Positions 60,282-64,000 of a stretch of DNA of 64,000 nucleotides are shown here, one piece after another. The notes beneath the pieces are model-generated. The model had not been told where the DNA came from, did no database searches, and saw only the letters and a list, made by a program, of their open reading frames with translations. Within the stretch, counting starts at the first letter, position 1. Each line of letters starts with the position of its first letter. Location of the stretch: assembly GCA_009746045.1 (NCBI GenBank), contig RPFO01000041.1, forward strand, positions 881,245 to 945,244, in the 5' to 3' direction. The DNA comes from Mesostigma viride. Lineage: Eukaryota; Streptophyta; Mesostigmatophyceae; Mesostigmatales; Mesostigmataceae. The position numbers and the translations under genes were made by a program.

Positions 60282-63200
60282 ATGCCGAAGGGGCGCAAAG
60301 CTACAGGAGGGCAGGCAGCGCGCGGGGAGGACGGGACGCCCACACCGCGGGCTGCTGCCGCCAGTCACGCGCCAGTCGCCTTCAGCGCCAAAAAGAAGCA
60401 GCTCGCCACTCTGCTCGCCAAGTGCATCAGCCCCGCAGAGGCGGTGGGGGCAGTCGAGCAGGTCTTCGGTGCCGAGGACTGGGTGACGGACGCCAGCTCG
60501 TGGAGCTCGAGCCAGCTGAAGTCTGTCGTGCAGTTGCTGGCCGATCACGTTGATGTTGGCGACGTGTTGGACGCACGTGACCCAAACGGAACGTTGGTGG
60601 CAAAACTGCTGGCCGTGGCAGATCTCGCGGCGGACGAGGAGGAGGATCAGGCGCTGCCACCAACGACACCTGCGCAGCGAAAAATGGCCAAGCCGAAAGG
60701 CGCGGCCAAGGTTTCGGCAGGTGGGGGGGCTGTCGGAAAGGAAATGAGGGCGAGGTTGGCGACATTCGTTGGGGCACCTCCGGAAACCGAAAATCAGGAC
60801 GACGAGGAGGACGAGGAGGGGGAGGTCGCAGCCGAGAAATTCATGCAAGGTTTGAAGGCAGCGCTGGGAGGAATGGAGGGGGCGGGAAGCCACTTCAAGG
60901 CCTCGAAAGGGGTGGCGCTGCCAAGCCGAGCCAAGAGCGTGAAATATCGGGTTTCGGAGCGGGTGCTGCCGGGGGTGTTGGAGGACGCCAGCGACAATGG
61001 GATGGGAATCCGGTCGTGGGTCATGACGGTAAAGCCTGGAAATTGGCGGAACATGGAGAACAGGAAAATTGTCATGAACATTGCATTGGCCATGGACACC
61101 CTTCTCAAGGAGCTGGGCTCAGCAGCCGGGGAGCTTGTGGGCATGGAGTACCTAATGAGGGTGGTGGCGGCCTTGCTGCAGGTGGAGGGCAAGGAGGGGG
61201 GGGTGGAAGGTGGCCAGCCACCTCCTGCCATTGGGGGAGGAGGCTGCACTGTCAGCCACCCCGGCTGTCAAGGCAGCTCTCCAAACTGCCATCCTCTTGG
61301 ACAAGCTCAGCAAGGCTCAACAAGTAGGGAAATAGAATCCCAGCGGGACCGCTCCCTTTTCCCGCTGCCATACCCACTTAGGCCAGCGTACACCGCGTGG
61401 GGCAGGGTGAGATCGGCACGCCGGCGACAGCGTGCCACGCGCCGCCACCGCGAGTACACACTGCAATGCAAGGTAGTGCGTTGGCTTAATTGGCTGTGGG
61501 GAGGGGGGCAAGACCCTCCTCCTAACCCTAGAGGGGCGTGCTCTAAGGGGAGGGAGGAGGCCCTTGCGAGGGTCAAGAGGCACTGCACCTGGCACAGTCG
61601 CCGCGTAGGGGGCGTTGCGACAGGCCAGGAGCAAGAAGGTGCTGATGCAATATATGGGAAGCAGAATAAGTATGAACAACTGCGCGCGGACGCGGTGAGT
61701 CTACCAAAGGCGGAGGTGGCGGGGAAGGCACGGCTGCTCGACCTGTTGGCTATGCGGCCGAGCTGGCGGGAGATATATGCCAGCGAAGAGAACTGCATCA
61801 AGCCAGCGGTCGTGGCGAGCGCAAAGTATTGGAATGTGCCCAAGCCCAGCCGGGGATGCTCCATGGCTGAATGGGGCAAGCTCATGAGCCGGGCAGCGGG
61901 CGTGGGCATGGTGGCGTTCCGGGAGAGGCGGCCCAAGTGGGTGGATGGCTGCTTTGGAGTGGCCAAGGGGGTGGGTGAGCTTCGGTTCATCGTCAACAGG
62001 AAGCTGGGCAACCTGCTGTGGGTGGACCCCCCCAAGATCCTGCTACCCCACCTGGGCATCCTCGTGGAGGTCTACATCAAAGGCTGGTGCTACTGCGCCA
62101 AGAGCGACCTCGTGTCATACTACTATTCCATCGAGGTGCCCGAGTGGTGGTGGGACTACCAAGGGCTTCCTAGTGTGTGGTCGACTAGCGTAGGTCTGGC
62201 AGGGCCCAGGCGGAAGGTGTGGCCCGTGCTCAAGGTGCTGGCCATGGGACATTCCCATGCGGTGGCGCTGGGGGAGGCCATCCATGAGATGGTGCTCTAC
62301 ATGACCGGTGCCCTGGATCCGAGGCGCCAGGTCAACTACCTCTCAAGCGCAGGTGAGCTCACCTTGGTGCGCGACGAGTGTGGCCAGCCACTGCGCTTGG
62401 CCATCGAGTACAAGGAGGAGCGCGCCGGGGAGCTTCAGATTGACCTGGAAAACCCCCCTGCCCCCATGCTGTCCATCACCATTGATGACTTGGTGGCCAG
62501 CAACGGGCGGACCTGCGAGGCGGTGAACCAGCTCATCACGCGCGCTATTGAGGAAGGCTACCTCCCTAACAACCTTGTGCCGTCTAAGGAGAAGACTAAG
62601 ATGGCGAGCCTGGAAGGGGACGAGCTAGAAGCCCTAGGGGTGGTGCACCGACGGAACGGCGTGCTGGAACCAACGGTCAAGCAGCTCAACCTTGTGATCG
62701 CCCACACGCAGGCTATACTCACTCGAGGCCGAGCTACGGCCGAGGGGCTGGCTGCCGTCTTGGGGCGGTGGTTGTGGCTGCAGATGTTAAGCCGCAGCTG
62801 CTTGTCCATTTGGCAGCAATGTTTCAAATTCATCAGCCTGCAAGGGTGGGGGCAGCGATCCTGGGTGCTGTGGGCCGGGGTGCGGGAGGAGTTAGAGTGT
62901 GCCCTGGCCTTGGCTCCCATGCTAAGGGTTGACCGAAGCGCACCTTTGGCCCGTGAGGTGGTTGCATCTGACGCGTCCACCTACGGGCAAGGTGTCGTGT
63001 ACGCAACCATGGAGCCGGGCGATGTGACGGAGCTGGCGAGGGCACGAGAGGTGCGGGGGTACCCGACTTTGCTCATACCAAGTGAGGTGGCCTACGCTGG
63101 CCCTAGGCCACTGAGCGCGCGGGCGCAACAAGCAATCACTAGCCAGCAATGGCGGGTTGGGGTCCGGAGTCGTTGGCGGGATCCGGGGATGCACATCAAC

Positions 63201-64000
63201 GAGAAGGAGGTGCGGGCTGCAGTGAAGGGCGTGGAGAGGAGTGCGCGCAGCTTGGCAAACCGAGGCAAGCGGGTGGTGAGGTTGGTGGACTCCACCGCGG
63301 CGTTGGGCTGCTTGGCTAAGGGGCGGTCCTCATCCCACAAGCTCAACAAGCAGTGCCGCCGCTTGTGCGCGCTGACCCTCGCCACGGGGAGTCGTTCCCA
63401 GTGGGTGTGGACGCCGAGTGCACTTCAACCAGCCGATGGCGTTTCTCGCGGCCAATCCATGGCGACTTTCTTGGCAGGCTGGGTGCGCGACCTGACCGCG
63501 GAAGGCATCCATCCTAACCCGGGGCCCCCTGCACCTGTTAGCTACCTTCCATTGCTAGAGGGGAAAGTAAAGCCGGCTACTTTGCTGGCCTACCGTCGTG
63601 GTCTTGATTCCCTCTTGACTTGGTGGGAGGCTGGTGGGCGGGCGGACGGGTCATCGTCACGAGCTGACACCCTTGAGGAGACATTTTGTGCGTATGTCGC
63701 CTGGGCTCATTTTCGGGGGTACAGCCGCCAAGTGTGTGTCAATGCCTTGATGGGGTTGCAACTTTATTATCCCGGTATGGTGAAGCGGTGGGACTTGGCC
63801 CGTGGCGTCCTCGCTGGGTGGAAAACACTTGTGCCCCCCCGTGCCCCTCCTCCCATTCCATGGGAGGCGGCGTTTGCACTTGCCAGCACGATGGTCATGC
63901 AAGGTCAGCGCCTTGCGGGCCTGCTGGTTGTCATCGTGTTCCGCCATTACCTGCGAATCTCGGAGGCGCTGAACCTCCGTGTTGGCCATGTGCGCCTCCA
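60282..64000 (+). CDS. DIRS-like retroelement polyprotein, open at window edge
   Basis: One frame without a stop for 1239 codons from ATG 60282. Residues 1-310: gag-like, Ala-rich and acidic. RT: KSDLVSYYYSIEVP (Asp609), then SITIDDLVAS (Asp735, Asp736) and ALGVVHR. RNase H: VASDASTYGQG (Asp897), INEKEVRAAVKGVE, RLVDSTAALG (Asp1003) followed by KGRSSS, and PADGVSRG. Then GIHPNPGP, a 2A-like motif (63504-63527). Tyrosine recombinase: a core-binding helical region and the first catalytic box RHYLRISEALNLRVGHV (Arg1225). This order is that of DIRS-type elements, which insert by recombinase, not DDE integrase. The C-terminal catalytic residues lie beyond the window. Confidence 0.88.
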   Translation, partial: MPKGRKATGGQAARGEDGTPTPRAAAASHAPVAFSAKKKQLATLLAKCISPAEAVGAVEQVFGAEDWVTDASSWSSSQLKSVVQLLADHVDVGDVLDARDPNGTLVAKLLAVADLAADEEEDQALPPTTPAQRKMAKPKGAAKVSAGGGAVGKEMRARLATFVGAPPETENQDDEEDEEGEVAAEKFMQGLKAALGGMEGAGSHFKASKGVALPSRAKSVKYRVSERVLPGVLEDASDNGMGIRSWVMTVKPGNWRNMENRKIVMNIALAMDTLLKELGSAAGELVGMEYLMRVVAALLQVEGKEGGVEGGQPPPAIGGGGCTVSHPGCQGSSPNCHPLGQAQQGSTSREIESQRDRSLFPLPYPLRPAYTAWGRVRSARRRQRATRRHREYTLQCKVVRWLNWLWGGGQDPPPNPRGACSKGREEALARVKRHCTWHSRRVGGVATGQEQEGADAIYGKQNKYEQLRADAVSLPKAEVAGKARLLDLLAMRPSWREIYASEENCIKPAVVASAKYWNVPKPSRGCSMAEWGKLMSRAAGVGMVAFRERRPKWVDGCFGVAKGVGELRFIVNRKLGNLLWVDPPKILLPHLGILVEVYIKGWCYCAKSDLVSYYYSIEVPEWWWDYQGLPSVWSTSVGLAGPRRKVWPVLKVLAMGHSHAVALGEAIHEMVLYMTGALDPRRQVNYLSSAGELTLVRDECGQPLRLAIEYKEERAGELQIDLENPPAPMLSITIDDLVASNGRTCEAVNQLITRAIEEGYLPNNLVPSKEKTKMASLEGDELEALGVVHRRNGVLEPTVKQLNLVIAHTQAILTRGRATAEGLAAVLGRWLWLQMLSRSCLSIWQQCFKFISLQGWGQRSWVLWAGVREELECALALAPMLRVDRSAPLAREVVASDASTYGQGVVYATMEPGDVTELARAREVRGYPTLLIPSEVAYAGPRPLSARAQQAITSQQWRVGVRSRWRDPGMHINEKEVRAAVKGVERSARSLANRGKRVVRLVDSTAALGCLAKGRSSSHKLNKQCRRLCALTLATGSRSQWVWTPSALQPADGVSRGQSMATFLAGWVRDLTAEGIHPNPGPPAPVSYLPLLEGKVKPATLLAYRRGLDSLLTWWEAGGRADGSSSRADTLEETFCAYVAWAHFRGYSRQVCVNALMGLQLYYPGMVKRWDLARGVLAGWKTLVPPRAPPPIPWEAAFALASTMVMQGQRLAGLLVVIVFRHYLRISEALNLRVGHVRL
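63504..63527 (+). other. 2A-like ribosome-skipping motif between RNase H and recombinase
   Basis: GIHPNPGP fits the NPGP core of 2A sequences; the usual D-[VI]-E is here G-I-H. Its position exactly between domains suggests release of the recombinase as a separate protein. Activity is uncertain with these substitutions. Confidence 0.5.

Noticed and set aside
61307-62059. 250-codon minus-strand frame inside the DIRS-like element
   Set aside because: Antisense shadow of a GC-rich coding strand; the + strand frame carries RT motifs throughout.

Overview
This window is a nest of eukaryotic transposable elements. I find no host gene, rRNA, complete tRNA or CRISPR array. The content (chromodomain Ty3/gypsy, canonical copia with a Met-tRNA type primer site, a divergent copia-like lineage, a DIRS-like tyrosine-recombinase retroelement and TTAA-targeting DNA elements) suggests a large, repeat-rich protist or algal genome, perhaps green-lineage. 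The species cannot be named from sequence alone.

Layout. A decayed + strand Ty3/gypsy chromovirus (E) occupies 1-3121 and 41019-43952, with a LINE fragment inside its protease at about 1005-2040. A divergent copia-like element D (3122-41018, minus strand, target duplication CCTTT) splits E. D has absorbed a TTAA-flanked DNA element in its left LTR (3410-5695), copia-like element A (6144-12302, + strand), canonical copia derivative F (12765-17637, minus) and copia-like element B (21715-38940, minus). B in turn holds a second TTAA element (22682-24381) and copia-like element C (27086-34734, minus). Every one of these LTR insertions keeps a 5-bp target duplication, so the nesting order can be read directly.

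Right of E, 43953-48216 holds two E-family LTR plus gag-start modules in inverted orientation, one split by a 1.7-kb unknown insertion. A second chromovirus copy G (integrase, chromodomain, downstream ORF) lies at 48217-49285 and 58087-59165. It is split by an 824-bp foldback element (48306-49129) and by gag/protease element H (49286-58086, minus). A TTTACGG foldback or tandem-repeat block follows (59170-59602). The window ends in an open DIRS-like ORF (60282 to the edge) with gag-like, reverse transcriptase, RNase H, a 2A-like motif and the start of a tyrosine recombinase.

The most unusual system is the A/B/C/D copia-like lineage. LTRs begin AGTT and end AACT instead of TG...CA. The protease lies between integrase and reverse transcriptase, not upstream of integrase. 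The reverse transcriptase has HGDD where copia has YVDD. In A, C and D the primer-binding position directly after the 5' LTR does not resemble a tRNA 3' end but is perfectly complementary (10-12 nt) to a segment 3' of pol in the same element; in A and C that segment lies in a hairpin next to a GGGCGC motif. This suggests a self-encoded primer or a genome-circularising RNA contact. F, nested among them, has an ordinary tRNA-type primer site and TG...CA LTRs and serves as an internal control. Many ORFs carry single-base frame breaks; some may be assembly errors.
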